Part shown: positions 52,663 to 62,551 of the stretch, in pieces
How positions within the stretch are numbered: the stretch's first letter is position 1
Layout: each line of letters begins with the position of its first letter
DNA from: Blastopirellula retiformator
GTDB lineage: Bacteria > Planctomycetota > Planctomycetia > Pirellulales > Pirellulaceae
Direction of reading: 5' to 3'
DNA length: 64,000 nucleotides
NCBI RefSeq assembly: GCF_007859755.1
Contig: NZ_SJPF01000003.1
Location: 558,001-622,000 of the forward strand
Position numbers and translations under genes: made by a program
The notes under the pieces: model-generated
What the model was told of the DNA's origin: nothing
Database searches by the model: none
The model's input: only the letters and a program-made list of their open reading frames with translations

Positions 52663-53396
52663 GTGGCTCTACCACCAAAGCAATCCCTCGACCCCACCTG
52701 CGCCCGCACGCAGGTTTTTTTCTGCGCCGAGCAAAGTCGCAAAATTTCTCAATTCACGCCCGCGTGCCACGGCTCTGTGAGCCGTGTCTTGATGCGGCCA
52801 TTCAAGCTCGCCCCAAAACGGGTACGGACTGGACTGCAGCGTTCGTTTTTTTTGCGTCCCGTTTCGCTCGATTGCTTGACCTGTCTACTATTCGGACCAA
52901 CACCAAAAGTGGACTCCGCCCGCGAAATTTGTTCTTCCGCCGCCAAGCGACGCAGCTCTATGGGAACCAGCGCCGAAAGTTCAAAGCCCCACAGGAATGA
53001 CCTAAGTCAAACCTGGCTCACGCTTTTCGCTGGGATCTCGGAAAACTGGACCGGACGATTCGCTTTTTTCGAACCGCAGTGGACTCGACCGTTCGTTTTT
53101 TTCGCTCGCTTCTTCGTTCAGATCGCGCGTCCCTTCCACGCGCAGACTGGACCGGACCGCACTCATTTTTTCGCCGCTTGGTGGACTGGACCACGACCAA
53201 TTTTTTTCGCGTCGACGGCGGATGCTTACCACGATCATGTCGTGTCGTGACAACCAGACTCAATGCTTCACGTCCGAATCGAACGCCCCAAACGAAGTCC
53301 GCGGAGCATGCGCGACGACCTTGTAGTCGAGCGGAAATCCGTGCGCTTTGTCAAGGAACAAAAATGAGACGCCGAATGCCGCGCAGGTTGGCCATT
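52663..53396. repeat. Gap with array of GGACYGGAC/poly-T units
   Basis: 734 bp without a supported gene. It begins with a CACGGCT-CTGTG-AGCCGTG hairpin (52768-52786), then carries five related units, each TGGAC(C/T)(G/C)GAC, 6-12 bases, then 6-8 Ts and usually CGC: 52826-52853, 53047-53069, 53080-53105, 53148-53174 and 53182-53210. The reverse complement of the first part (GTCCAGTCC) also appears several times in the ATPase gene tail at 3553-3741 and at 3877. A 195-codon frame through it merely translates the units. Confidence 0.65.
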
Positions 53397-54512
53397 TTAT
53401 TGCGTCAAGAGGAGCCCTCGGCGGCTGCGGAGCGTGGCAATTTCGGCTGGTGTAAGCTCCGCGTAGACGGCTCCCGAGAGGTAGATCAGCTCGAGCTGGG
53501 GAAGTCGCTCGGCCAGGCGCACGATCTCGGGGCCTGCGTCCGGATCGCAGTTGAAGATTAACAGCGATTCGAGGTGGTGGAGCGACTCGAGCCCACGCAA
53601 ATCAGGACCTTGGACCAGCGGCATATCGATCCCCAGCGATTTCACGTGGGGACAGTGCTGTCCGATTTGCGCCAGCGAGGATCCTGGGATTTGATCCCCG
53701 CGGAGCGTCAGATACGAGACGCTCGGCGTCCAGTTTAAAAACGCCTCGACGCCGCTTCCATGGAGCTGCGGATCGTTGACCGTTGCGGCGATGAATCGTG
53801 AGGAAAGCCGCCGTGGATCCCGCGCCTGTTCTGCCAGCAGTTGATTGACGTCGGCCGACTTCGGCTCGAACTGGAGCGCCTGATCAATGAACGCCCCTTG
53901 GCTCCGATTTTCCCAAGTCAACCAGTATTGATGGGCCGCATTCTCGCTGATCAGGCCGAGGTCGCGAAACGGGCGTCGTTGCCAAGGGATGTGGATCCGC
54001 TTGGCGACCCAGCCCCTTTTTTGCAAATCGGCCAGGTAGCGCTGGTCGGCCAAATCGACCGACCGGAGGTGCGCGGCATAGGCCAAGACCGCCGCGATCA
54101 GAGCGACGAGCGCGACCAATTCTTTCAATTGAAATTGCCAGCCCCAGCGAGCCCGCCGCCACGCCGTCGCATAGGTGATCAAGAGGCTGGTGAGCAGCGC
54201 CACAAGTGCGTTCGCCGCAAGTTTTAATCCGGAGAACGACTGCACGTTGGCCCACAGCTTCCAGCGGTGCAGCGGAAGCGAACTGTCGACCTGGCGCACC
54301 TCGTATTCGAGCGGCCAGCCATAGTGGATCTCGGTGTAAGAAATGAATGTTCCCAACGAGGCGGGCGTATAAACCGTGACACTGGCGTTGGCGACAGTGA
54401 GAAAGGTGCCCGCGCCGTAGCCCACGGTGATGAGTAGACAAACCAAGAGGAGCCACTTGCACCGCCAGAGAGGAGCGAGTGCGAACAAGATCCATTTTCG
54501 CAGTTTGGTCAT
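53397..54512 (-). CDS. Membrane protein with C-terminal leucine-rich-repeat-like region
   Basis: 371 residues. Three hydrophobic helices (about 18-40, 95-115, 130-148) are followed by a roughly 210-residue soluble part. Its last 120 residues have LRR-like spacing: VSYLTLRGDQIPGSSLAQI, VKSLGIDMPLVQGPDLRGLE, HLESLLIFNCDPDAGPEIVR and LELIYLSGAVYAELTP. No named family was recognised for the membrane part. Proteins of this sort are frequent in planctomycetes, and the role is unknown. Confidence 0.7.
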   Translation of the reverse strand: MTKLRKWILFALAPLWRCKWLLLVCLLITVGYGAGTFLTVANASVTVYTPASLGTFISYTEIHYGWPLEYEVRQVDSSLPLHRWKLWANVQSFSGLKLAANALVALLTSLLITYATAWRRARWGWQFQLKELVALVALIAAVLAYAAHLRSVDLADQRYLADLQKRGWVAKRIHIPWQRRPFRDLGLISENAAHQYWLTWENRSQGAFIDQALQFEPKSADVNQLLAEQARDPRRLSSRFIAATVNDPQLHGSGVEAFLNWTPSVSYLTLRGDQIPGSSLAQIGQHCPHVKSLGIDMPLVQGPDLRGLESLHHLESLLIFNCDPDAGPEIVRLAERLPQLELIYLSGAVYAELTPAEIATLRSRRGLLLTQ

Positions 54513-54610
54513 GACGCAATGTCAGCCAGGAAGAGACTTAAGACGGCATGGCTGATTGTAGAGGAGGCTGGTTGGTAATTCGAGAAGAATGCGATGTGGG
54601 GCGCGAAGTT

Positions 54611-54695
54611 CGGCAGGCAAGGCCTGCCCTACGGCTTCTTTCGGTGTTCTATTCCCTCTCGACTTGCGGCCGCATTCCCTCGGCTCGCGCCCTCG
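54611..54695. repeat. Two dispersed repeats between genes
   Basis: 54611-54634 is the reverse complement of the GTAGGGCAGGCC..GCCTGCC palindrome read inside the ATPase gene at 3478-3500. 54666-54695 is a copy of the GCATTCCCTCGGCTCGCG repeat. Confidence 0.7.
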
Positions 54696-54733
54696 GGTTC
54701 GTGTTTGCTTCCTACCGCTCTCCGCTTTTCTTC

Positions 54734-55855
54734 TCAGTCGGCGTCGATGATCGCGCCGCGGTACATGATTTTGCCTTTGGAGCTGCTGAAGCGTTCGGCT
54801 AGTTGCGGGATGTCGTCGTCGTGGCCCAGCACGATGACGATGTCGCCGGCGATCAGGCGGGACTCGGGCGGCGGGTTGAGGATCGTCGAGCCGTCAGGAT
54901 GGCGGATGCCGACGATCAAGAAGCCGTGGTTACTGCGCAGTTCGATCTCGCCCAGCGGTTTGTTGACCAGCGAAGAGCCAGGGGCCACTTCCAACTCGTC
55001 AAAGTGCAGCCCGATCCGGCCGAGCTCTTCGTTCAGATCGCTGCGGTGGGTTAGCTGCTCGAGCAGGTTTTCGGCCGACGGGCGGATGATCATTTGGGCC
55101 AGCTTCTTGGCGCCGATCGCCGTCGGTAAGACAACCTTGTTGGCGCCGCAGCCGATCAGCTTCTTTTCGGTTCGGGGGTTTTCGCCCCGGGCGATGATCG
55201 TCAGCTCGGGGTTCATCTCGCGGGCCGTGACCGTCACAAAGACGTTGGTCGCGTCGGCCGACAGGACGGTCGTCAGCAGCGCTGCGCGGTGGATGCCGGC
55301 TTGCTCGAGCACCCACTCTTCGGTCGCATCTCCTTTGACAATCAAGTAGCCGAGCGCTTCGGCCGCGGCCAGCCGGGCTTCGTCGGAGTCGATCACAACG
55401 AACAGTTTCCCTTCGGCGTGCAGTTCACGAGCCAGGATCGAGCCCATTCGCCCGACGCCGCACAGGATGGTGTGACCAGTCAGCTTTTCAATTTCTTTCG
55501 TCATTCGTCGTGCCTTTAGCGCCTTTTGCAATTCGCCGTCGACCACCATTTGCATGAACCCGCCAACCGTGTAAATGACGGCGCCATAGCCGGCGATGAT
55601 CACCATGATGGTGAGCGCCCGCAGCGGGATCGATTGAACCGGTTGCACTTCGCCGTAGCCGACGCCGAAGATGGTGATGATCACCATGTAGATCGAGTCG
55701 GCCAGATCCCAGCCGGCCGAGACGTAGCCAACGACCGCGACGACGCAGATCATCAGGAACAGCACGGCGCCGGTGACCATCTTGCGAATGGGCGCCGACA
55801 GCGGACTAGGACGCTCGGGGTCGTCGTGATGGTGGAAAGGGTCGTCAGATTCCAC
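54734..55855 (-). CDS. Potassium channel with RCK (TrkA-N and TrkA-C) domains
   Basis: 373 residues from a GTG at 55855, the first plausible start before the first helix; the frame extends further upstream without a better start. Two membrane helices (MVTGAVLFLMICVVAVVGYV and ALTIMVIIAGYGAVIYTVGG) flank a pore loop with the filter FGVGYGE, close to the T-x-G-Y-G-D consensus. The inside part is a TrkA-N domain (ILCGVGRMGSILARELHAEG) and a TrkA-C domain (LVNKPLGEIELRSNHGFLIV). It should be a ligand-gated K+ channel of the inner membrane. The N-terminal stretch DDPFHHHDDPERP is His/Asp-rich. Confidence 0.9.
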   Translation of the reverse strand: MESDDPFHHHDDPERPSPLSAPIRKMVTGAVLFLMICVVAVVGYVSAGWDLADSIYMVIITIFGVGYGEVQPVQSIPLRALTIMVIIAGYGAVIYTVGGFMQMVVDGELQKALKARRMTKEIEKLTGHTILCGVGRMGSILARELHAEGKLFVVIDSDEARLAAAEALGYLIVKGDATEEWVLEQAGIHRAALLTTVLSADATNVFVTVTAREMNPELTIIARGENPRTEKKLIGCGANKVVLPTAIGAKKLAQMIIRPSAENLLEQLTHRSDLNEELGRIGLHFDELEVAPGSSLVNKPLGEIELRSNHGFLIVGIRHPDGSTILNPPPESRLIAGDIVIVLGHDDDIPQLAERFSSSKGKIMYRGAIIDAD

Positions 55856-56050
55856 AGATTTACAAGCCGCCAGCCAAGGGAAAAAACGGAAGTGCGCACC
55901 AGGAAAGAGAGCCAGTCTTGGCGCCTTGCCTGACGCGGGACCGAACCCCTTTGCCGCTGGTGAAAACTCCGCCGACTTTCGACCCAGCTCGTATCTAGGA
56001 AGTGTAGCTGAAGGGGTGGGAAATTGCGAATAGAAGAAGCAGGGAACGCG

Positions 56051-56068
56051 GACGTGGCAACGGCGCCC
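56051..56068 (+). repeat. Half copy of the GACGTGGCAACGGC repeat
   Basis: GACGTGGCAACGGCGCCC matches the right half of the palindrome at 5810-5827 with one difference. Confidence 0.5.
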
Positions 56069-56153
56069 AGGCAATTATTCGTTTGACTTTGACCGCCAGA
56101 TGCCGGACGCTAGGGACGCATTTTCAAATTTCCCACCGGGGGGAGTCGACTGG

Positions 56154-56540
56154 ATGACAATTGCGTTTCAACAAACCATACCCGTCTTGCGAATCTTTGA
56201 CCTCGCCAAGGCGAGAGAGTTTTACCTCGATTTCCTCGGCTTCCAGATCGACTGGGAACATCGTCTCGACGAGACCTCGCCGATCTATCTGCAGGTTTCT
56301 CGCGCCGGGCTAATCTTGCACCTCAGCGAACATCACGGCGACGGCACGCCGGGGACCAACGTCTTTGTTTGGATGACCGGCATTGAGGCGCTGCACGCCG
56401 AGATCATGGCGAAAGATTACCCCTACAACCGGCCGAGCGTCGAGAAGACGTTTTACAATTCGCTCTGTATGAAGGTGATCGATCCGTTCGGCAATCAGCT
56501 GCTATTGAATGAAGAGATCAAGCTGGATGGGGAAGTGTAG
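56154..56540 (+). CDS. Glyoxalase-superfamily (VOC) protein
   Basis: 128 residues from ATG 56154, just after a GGGGGGAGTCGACTG site. It shows the paired beta-alpha-beta-beta-beta layout: IPVLRIFDLAKAREFYLDFL, FQIDWEHR, LILHLSEHHGDGTPGTNVFV and the closing DPFGNQLLLNEE. Members bind a metal and act as glyoxalases, dioxygenases or antibiotic-binding proteins. The next gene starts 26 bp later and may be co-transcribed. Confidence 0.88.
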   Translation: MTIAFQQTIPVLRIFDLAKAREFYLDFLGFQIDWEHRLDETSPIYLQVSRAGLILHLSEHHGDGTPGTNVFVWMTGIEALHAEIMAKDYPYNRPSVEKTFYNSLCMKVIDPFGNQLLLNEEIKLDGEV

Positions 56541-56566
56541 ATAGGTAGGTAGGGAGAAGCGAAGCG

Positions 56567-57655
56567 ATGGAGTCATGGCATGTTGTACTTGCCGCCATCT
56601 TGTTATTCCTGCTCGTCATCGCCGCTTTCTCATGGTTGATTGATGTAACGGGATCGTGGGAACCGGCCCGGTCAGAAATTGACTGGCGAACGATCCAGGT
56701 TCCGCCGATGCGGATCAAGTTGCAGCCGAACCCGGGGATTCGCTGGCTCGATGCCGACTTTGTCGAACGGGTTCAGGAGTACCTGCAGCTGAACCGTTTC
56801 CATCCGCTGGGGGACTTTAGTAGCGAAGAAATGCGAACCGTCTCGCCGGACTTTCGCGTCGAAGCGTTCTGGCAGCCGCAGCACTGCGTCTTGGCCGAAC
56901 TTCAACAGACCTCTGCAAAGGAACTATTTGTGGAGTTCACCTCGGTCGGCGAAGCGGAGCAAACGTATGCGGTTGTCGTCTCGTCCCCGTTCCAATTGGA
57001 TTTGTCGCCGAAATTCAACGTGCGCTTATTGTCAAAGGACGAGCTTTACGAATCGCTCGAGGTTTTCTACCAGAATCGCCCCACCGATCGGCCATTCCAG
57101 TCGCTAGACGCCCCTCGATATGTAGAGCTGTTTCAGCGGTTCTATGCAGAAGGCATCGATTGGCGGATTGAGCGGGGGGGGCTAACGGCCGACGAATTGG
57201 CTCGCGTCGTCGCGTTTGAAGGGGGGACGTATAGCGACGAATTGCTCTCGGCGGTAAATACGGCGTGGCGGTTTAAATACAGCGAGTTTCTCAGTGCGAA
57301 TCTTCGAGCAAGTTTTCGCGTGGAGTACTTCATCTCGGACGATGAGTGGAACCGGATCCGTTATCGGCTGGTCTTCGTCCATCACAAACAGCTGCTGTGG
57401 CAAGTCTTCCAAACCTGGGAACCAGTTTACGCGTGCGTCAATAATACCGGCGATAACGAGGCCTACGCCCGCCACTGCGATTCGCTACGCAGTGGAATGG
57501 ATGGCAAAGCTCCGCGACAGGCGTTCGCGGAGCTCAATGAAAAACTGGGGCAACTCCGTTTCAAGCCGTACGGCCAAATGAGCAGCCCCATCGCGGCCGA
57601 CGTCTATGTTCATCCACGCGGTCCCGACAAAGCCGGCAACTATCTGCCTGCCTGA
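56567..57655 (+). CDS. Hypothetical membrane-anchored protein
   Basis: 362 residues: one N-terminal helix (VVLAAILLFLLVIAAFSWLI) and a long soluble domain without a recognised motif. Aromatic residues are abundant. It overlaps the 3' end of the next gene, on the opposite strand, by 16 bp. No function is suggested by the neighbours. Confidence 0.7.
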   Translation: MESWHVVLAAILLFLLVIAAFSWLIDVTGSWEPARSEIDWRTIQVPPMRIKLQPNPGIRWLDADFVERVQEYLQLNRFHPLGDFSSEEMRTVSPDFRVEAFWQPQHCVLAELQQTSAKELFVEFTSVGEAEQTYAVVVSSPFQLDLSPKFNVRLLSKDELYESLEVFYQNRPTDRPFQSLDAPRYVELFQRFYAEGIDWRIERGGLTADELARVVAFEGGTYSDELLSAVNTAWRFKYSEFLSANLRASFRVEYFISDDEWNRIRYRLVFVHHKQLLWQVFQTWEPVYACVNNTGDNEAYARHCDSLRSGMDGKAPRQAFAELNEKLGQLRFKPYGQMSSPIAADVYVHPRGPDKAGNYLPA

Positions 57656-57945
57656 TCGAGCATCATCTGCCGCGTTTCCAGTTCGGCGTTTTGCCAGTCG
57701 CCTGACTCGGCCATGTCGGCGATTCGCGAGAGCATCGCATGCTCGCTGGCGGTGATTTCGCCAGCGGACAATTTGTCGTCGATCAGGGTGCGAAATCGCT
57801 GCAGTTGCTGGTCGTTTTGCAGGTTGCAGACGGTCGAAAGGGTTTTCGCCATTTCGTAGGCGGCGGGACTCACTTCGGGATAGCCGCCGCAGCCGATGAT
57901 CGTCAGCAGAGCCAACGCCCCGGCAAGGTAATCGCGTCTATTCAT
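57640..57945 (-). CDS. Small lipoprotein
   Basis: 101 residues. The N-terminus [20 protein letters not shown] has a lipobox (TIIGC), so Cys19 would be lipidated after export. The rest is helical and charged (NDQQLQRFRTLIDDKLSAGE and ASEHAMLSRIADMAES). It overlaps the DUF1559 gene upstream by 8 bp, so the two are probably co-expressed. No family is recognised. Confidence 0.75.
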   Translation of the reverse strand: MNRRDYLAGALALLTIIGCGGYPEVSPAAYEMAKTLSTVCNLQNDQQLQRFRTLIDDKLSAGEITASEHAMLSRIADMAESGDWQNAELETRQMMLDQAGR

Positions 57946-58984
57946 CGCTGATCACCTCCCCTTCGGCGATGCTCGTCATCGCGGCGAATAGTTGGCGGTT
58001 GACCACTTCCGAGATAAACCGGACCGAGCCGTCGCCGAGCAACACATTCGCGCCGCCGAGATGATCGGACTGCATTTGGCCGACGTGTAGCGTTGGATAG
58101 TTGGGCGGGTGAATGATCGGGTTGCCGAACGCGTCCTGTTCGCCGGCCGCCGGACCGCTATGAACCAGCACCAGCGTCGCGGCCGACTCGGCGCCATTTT
58201 CGGGCGAGGCGATCTTTGGGTGAACGAAAGCGCCAGGCACAACGCCGACCCACGTCTTGTCGCTCAGACGCGACGTATGCTCACCGCAGAAGACGCTGTT
58301 GGATAGGCCGTCGGTCACGTCACGAAACCGGGTGCGTGAGTTGCGGAAAAAGGGGCCATCGGCGATCTTGCCGGCGTCGCCGTTCAAGCCGCCGCTCGGT
58401 CCGCTGGCGTCGCCCCAGCATTCTTCCTGCCCATGACTGGCGACATAGTGCGCCCGGCCGAGGTAGATCGCGCCGCTTCCTTTGTCGAGCGGGTCGCCAG
58501 CGTCGTCGACTACCTGCAGCGCGTCGGTCGGTCCGGCGGACGACGGACAGAGGAACATCTCGAGCTTGGTCTGCGCCGCGGCCTGCAGGGATGGGTCCCA
58601 CGCTTTGCTGCGGTTGGGCAGGGCGTCAGCGACATTTGCCTGTTCGACAAACGGCAGCATCAACTTCGCCCAGCTCCAACCTGGGGTGGCGTCCCAGGTC
58701 ACCGCGTCATAGTCCCCGGATGGCAGGCTGCTGATCGAGCTGTAATTGCTGTGCGAGACATAGCCCGATGGGAATGAGCCAAGGGCGTCGTGATAGTTGT
58801 GCAGGCCGATGCCGATCTGCTTCAGGTTGTTGGTGCACTGCATCCGGCGAGCCGCCTCGCGGGCTTGCTGCACGGCAGGCAACAGCAGGGCGATCAAGAT
58901 ACCGATGATCGCGATCACGACCAGCAATTCGACCAGGGTAAAGCCACTTTGCCGCTCGGTGCGCTGGCGAAAATTGGGGAGCAT
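57938..58984 (-). CDS. DUF1559 prepilin-like protein
   Basis: 348 residues from ATG 58984 with CGAGGCTTTC upstream. Full-length member of the planctomycete family: prepilin-type [55 protein letters not shown], and at the C-terminus the [20 protein letters not shown] motif. Proteins of this family are numerous in these bacteria and seem to be exported or surface-linked. It is translationally linked to a small lipoprotein gene. Compare the short paralogue at 20065. Confidence 0.93.
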   Translation of the reverse strand: MLPNFRQRTERQSGFTLVELLVVIAIIGILIALLLPAVQQAREAARRMQCTNNLKQIGIGLHNYHDALGSFPSGYVSHSNYSSISSLPSGDYDAVTWDATPGWSWAKLMLPFVEQANVADALPNRSKAWDPSLQAAAQTKLEMFLCPSSAGPTDALQVVDDAGDPLDKGSGAIYLGRAHYVASHGQEECWGDASGPSGGLNGDAGKIADGPFFRNSRTRFRDVTDGLSNSVFCGEHTSRLSDKTWVGVVPGAFVHPKIASPENGAESAATLVLVHSGPAAGEQDAFGNPIIHPPNYPTLHVGQMQSDHLGGANVLLGDGSVRFISEVVNRQLFAAMTSIAEGEVISDE

Positions 58985-59222
58985 GAAAGCCTCGCGTTTG
59001 TGCAAATGTTTTGTGATTGTTTGATAAGTCAAAATATCGGATACGGCAGGGCAAATCAAGTTCGGCGTGGTCTTTCCCCAGGATTTGCGTTAACGGAAAC
59101 TTCATGGCCCCATGTGGCTAATTTTTGGGCACTTCCGCCCCGCTAACGGTCGCTGGCCTCTCCCCAGGAATCCGCTAGAATTGAGAAATGTGCTTTCGTT
59201 TCCCACAACTAAGGAGACCATT

Positions 59223-60278
59223 GTGGCCTCACCGCTCGAATCGCTGATTGCTTCCGGCACGAAACTTTGGCTCGACTCGATCGATCCCGACCTGGTTCGC
59301 AGTAACTTTGCCCTCGGCGCTACCGGCGCTACGTCGAACCCGGTCATCGTTTCGGACCTCATCAAGACGGGCCGTTTCGACGACAAAATCGCGGCGCTGA
59401 TTTCCGAAGGACTTTCGGACAACGACGTGGCCTGGACGTTGACCAATCAGCTGGTCGCCGACGCCCAAAGCGTCTTTCTGCCGGTCTGGGAAAAGGCCGG
59501 GGGCAACGACGGCTACGTCAGCTTCGAGGTCGATCCGCTGTTGGAAGATCCGGAAGTTGACATGCCGCACGACGAGCGCGTCGCCAAGTACATCGAGCTA
59601 GGCAAGCATTGGGCCGAAGGTCACAAGAACCGCATGATCAAAGTGCCGGCGACCCCGGCCGGGCTCGACGCGTTGGAAGAACTGTGCGCCGCCGGGATCA
59701 CGCTGAACGTGACGTTGATCTTCACCGAGCGTCAGTACGAAGCGGCTCGCGACGCCGTTTGGCGTGGCGCCCAGCGTCGGGAGAATCTCGATAGCTTCAA
59801 GAGCGTCTACTCGATCTTCGTTTCGCGGGTCGACGTTTACACCGAACAGCATCTGCCGCAACTGACCGACGAAGCGCAGGGCCAGCTGGGCATCGTCAAC
59901 GCCAAGCGGATTTGGCAGATGAACCAGAAGTTCTGGAGCGACAAGCCGGTCAAGCACCAGCAAGAGATGATCTTCGCGTCGACCGGCACCAAAAAGCCGG
60001 AAGATCCGCCGTGGAAGTACGTCGCCGCGTTCGCCGGCAGCGATATCGAAACCAACCCGCCTGGCACCAATGACAAAGTGCAGGAAAGCGGCGTCCAGAT
60101 CACGAGCCAGGTTGCCGACATGCCGAGCGACGCCGTCTTGGCCGATCTCGACAAGCACGTCGACTATCAGCACCTCGAGAAGACGCTGATGGAAGAAGGG
60201 ATCGCCAAGTTCGCCAACCCGCAAAAGGCGCTGTTGGAACTGATCGCCGTCAAACGAGCCTCGATCACGGTCGGCTAG
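59223..60278 (+). CDS. tal: Transaldolase family protein
   Basis: 351 residues from GTG 59223, chosen because AAGGAGACCATT precedes it. Transaldolase moves a dihydroxyacetone unit between sugars in the pentose phosphate path. The TIM-barrel motifs are visible: [26 protein letters not shown] near the N-terminus, [20 protein letters not shown] with the Schiff-base Lys, and [15 protein letters not shown]. The C-terminal region with [10 protein letters not shown]-type SRVD and [11 protein letters not shown] is in place. It stands alone. Confidence 0.93.
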   Translation: MASPLESLIASGTKLWLDSIDPDLVRSNFALGATGATSNPVIVSDLIKTGRFDDKIAALISEGLSDNDVAWTLTNQLVADAQSVFLPVWEKAGGNDGYVSFEVDPLLEDPEVDMPHDERVAKYIELGKHWAEGHKNRMIKVPATPAGLDALEELCAAGITLNVTLIFTERQYEAARDAVWRGAQRRENLDSFKSVYSIFVSRVDVYTEQHLPQLTDEAQGQLGIVNAKRIWQMNQKFWSDKPVKHQQEMIFASTGTKKPEDPPWKYVAAFAGSDIETNPPGTNDKVQESGVQITSQVADMPSDAVLADLDKHVDYQHLEKTLMEEGIAKFANPQKALLELIAVKRASITVG

Positions 60279-60290
60279 TTGGCGAAAAAA

Positions 60291-60414
60291 TGTAGGGTGG
60301 GTGTAGTAATCGCGGGCAAGTTGCATTCATTGGCAACGCGTCGTTCGCTTATGTAACCCATCTTTCGCTTGCGACCGCATTGTTGGGCCAGCGCTCCGCT
60401 GCACCCAACCTACA
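60291..60414. repeat. Long inverted repeat TGTAGGGTGGGTG..CACCCAACCTACA
   Basis: 13-base arms at 60291-60303 and 60402-60414, one mismatch, separated by about 98 bp with further short repeats (TTGGGCCAGCGCTCCGC). It lies 12 bp after the transaldolase stop and may fold as a large hairpin in its mRNA; the sequence looks like a dispersed palindromic element. Confidence 0.6.
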
Positions 60415-60582
60415 AACCCGCGACGTCGGTTCTGTGAAGGATCGGCGTCGCGTTATTTCTTGCCCGCGATTGCGGGTCGCCGTGCGCGTTTCCATTTGCC
60501 TTGCGGCGGCAAACGGGAGATAAAGGAAGAGAGCGAATCATGCGTGGATTCCAGGCAATCTCGATTTAGGAAGGCGGAGCTC

Positions 60583-62103
60583 ATGTTCGGCAAACAATCG
60601 CGACGTGGATTTTTGCAGACTGGCGCAGCGGTCGGTCTCGGCAATCTTGCGTTCCTGCAAGGGCTGCGTCCCGTCTCGGCCCAAGAGGCGAACGTCGATC
60701 TTGCCCATGTGCAGTTGCAGCCCGAGATCGCGCCGCTGGTCAAGCTGATCGAAGAGACGCCCCGCGATCGACTGCTGGAAGAGATTGGCGCCCGGATCAA
60801 CAAAGGGCTCAGCTATCAAGAGCTGCTCGCCGCGCTGCTGCTGGTCGGGGTGAAGAACGTCGAGCCTCGTCCGTCGGTCGGGCACAAGTTTCACGCGGTG
60901 CTGGTCGTCAACTCGGCTCACCTGGCGAGCATCGCTTCGCCGCCAGAGCATCGCTGGCTGCCGATCTTCTGGGCGCTTGACTACTACAAGTCGGCCGCTG
61001 CCCGCGATGTGCAAGAGCGGGGCGATTGGATGATGCCTGCGGTTGCCGAAGGAAAGATGCCCAAGCCAACCGTCGCCGGCCGGACCTTTGCCGAAGCGAT
61101 GGAGAACTGGGATGAAGCGGCCGCTGATACTGCGGTGGCGTCGCTGGCTCGCACCGCCGGCATGAACGAGATCTACGAACAGTTCTATCGATTTGGGGCT
61201 CGCGACTTTCGCTCGATCGGGCACAAGGCGATCTTCGTCGCCAACAGCCAGCGGACGCTGCAGTTTGTCGGGCGGGATCATGCCGAGCCAGTGTTGCGAT
61301 CGCTCGCCTACGCCCTGCTGATGCATGAAGGAAGCAATCCAGCCGAGCGCGATGACGAAGCGGATCGACCTTATCGCCGCAACAGCGAAGTCGCCGGGAA
61401 GATCCGCAATGATTGGCAGGACGGCGCGCTGAAGAGCGATGCGACGCTTGAACTGATCACCGCGATGCGATCCGCGACCAACGACGACGCCTGCGATCTG
61501 ACGGTCGAGCTTTTGAACCGGGGCGCTTCGCCGCAGTCAATCTGGGATGCATTACATCTAACCGCCGGCGAGATGCTGATGCAGCAGCCAGGCATTGTCG
61601 CACTGCATGCGATGACGACGACCAATGCCCTGCACTACGCTTTTCAAACCTCAGGCGATGACCAGACGCGGCGACTGATGCTGTTGCAGAACGTCGCCTT
61701 TCTGCCGATGTTCCGCGGCGCGATGAAAGGCCGCGGCAAAGTGAAGAGCGTTACGATCGACGATCTGACGCCGGAGAAGCTGGACCGCGATTCGGCGGCG
61801 ACCGAGCAGATTTTTGCCGATCTCAGCCGCGACCCGATGACCGCCGCCAGAAAAACTCGCGGGTATCTGGCCGAAGCGGGGACCGGCGGCGCGACGCAGC
61901 TGTTGGACGCCGCCCGGGTGCTGGTCTTCTTGAAAGGAAACGACGCCCACGACTACAAGTTTAGCTCGGCGGTGCTCGAGGACTTTTATCACGTTTCTCC
62001 CGAGTGGCGAGATGTTTACCTGGGGCTGAGCATGTTCAACCTGCCTGGCTCGGGGGCTCGCGACAACAGTTTGGTTCAGCGAACGCGAGCCGCTTTGACA
62101 TAG
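60583..62103 (+). CDS. Hypothetical Tat-exported protein
   Basis: 506 residues from ATG 60583 (AGGAAGGCGGAGCTC ahead). A twin-arginine signal (QSRRGFLQTGAAVGLGNLAF, then Ala-rich cut near VSAQ) leads into an all-helical chain. Histidines occur in KFHAVLVVNSAHLASI, GHKAIFVANSQR and NDAHDYKFSSA, which may bind metal. No family was recognised. Export as a folded protein suggests a cofactor, which is inferred from Tat use alone. Confidence 0.75.
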   Translation: MFGKQSRRGFLQTGAAVGLGNLAFLQGLRPVSAQEANVDLAHVQLQPEIAPLVKLIEETPRDRLLEEIGARINKGLSYQELLAALLLVGVKNVEPRPSVGHKFHAVLVVNSAHLASIASPPEHRWLPIFWALDYYKSAAARDVQERGDWMMPAVAEGKMPKPTVAGRTFAEAMENWDEAAADTAVASLARTAGMNEIYEQFYRFGARDFRSIGHKAIFVANSQRTLQFVGRDHAEPVLRSLAYALLMHEGSNPAERDDEADRPYRRNSEVAGKIRNDWQDGALKSDATLELITAMRSATNDDACDLTVELLNRGASPQSIWDALHLTAGEMLMQQPGIVALHAMTTTNALHYAFQTSGDDQTRRLMLLQNVAFLPMFRGAMKGRGKVKSVTIDDLTPEKLDRDSAATEQIFADLSRDPMTAARKTRGYLAEAGTGGATQLLDAARVLVFLKGNDAHDYKFSSAVLEDFYHVSPEWRDVYLGLSMFNLPGSGARDNSLVQRTRAALT

Positions 62104-62185
62104 CCGACAGGCGTTCTACTGTTATACTAGTAGAATGTGCTTGGTCTGTTGTTCGCTCGTTTTGTAACGCGTCTGGGTTCGCTGT

Positions 62186-62548
62186 ATGAAGTTCGCCGCC
62201 TATTTGAAAGACTCGACCGGAAAGGTGGAACGTGGCGAGATTGACGCCTTTGACGAAGCGGCGGCGCGGCGAATCCTGGAAGCGGACGAGGGAACGACGA
62301 TTGTCGAACTGCGTGAGCTGCCGCCGCTCGAGTCGCTGCACAGCATGGCCGACGGTTGGCGAACAACCTGCATCTTGCTGGCGATCACAACGTTTGGCCT
62401 GGGGATGCTGACCGCCGGATCGATGATGTTCATCCCGGTGCATCCGCCGCTGATGATGCTCTTTTTCGGCTGGATGATTTTGGGAGTCGGCTTCTCTAGC
62501 TTGGCGAACCAGCGGCATATCTTGATTGAGCTGCGCCGCCGGCGGTAA
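62186..62548 (+). CDS. Hypothetical two-helix membrane protein
   Basis: 120 residues. A soluble start (MKFAAYLKDSTGKVERGEID, with DEAAARRILEADEG) resembles the small N-terminal beta-alpha domain seen before GspF-like proteins, then two membrane helices (TCILLAITTFGLGMLTAGSM and LMMLFFGWMILGVGFSSLA) and a basic tail. It converges with the epimerase gene (3-bp gap). Confidence 0.65.
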   Translation: MKFAAYLKDSTGKVERGEIDAFDEAAARRILEADEGTTIVELRELPPLESLHSMADGWRTTCILLAITTFGLGMLTAGSMMFIPVHPPLMMLFFGWMILGVGFSSLANQRHILIELRRRR

Positions 62549-62551
62549 CGT

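Noticed and set aside
52663-53250. 195-codon frame after the glycosyltransferase-like gene
   Set aside because: Its later half simply translates the GGACYGGAC/poly-T units (repeated WTG/WTR..FF), and there is no ribosome site or known domain.
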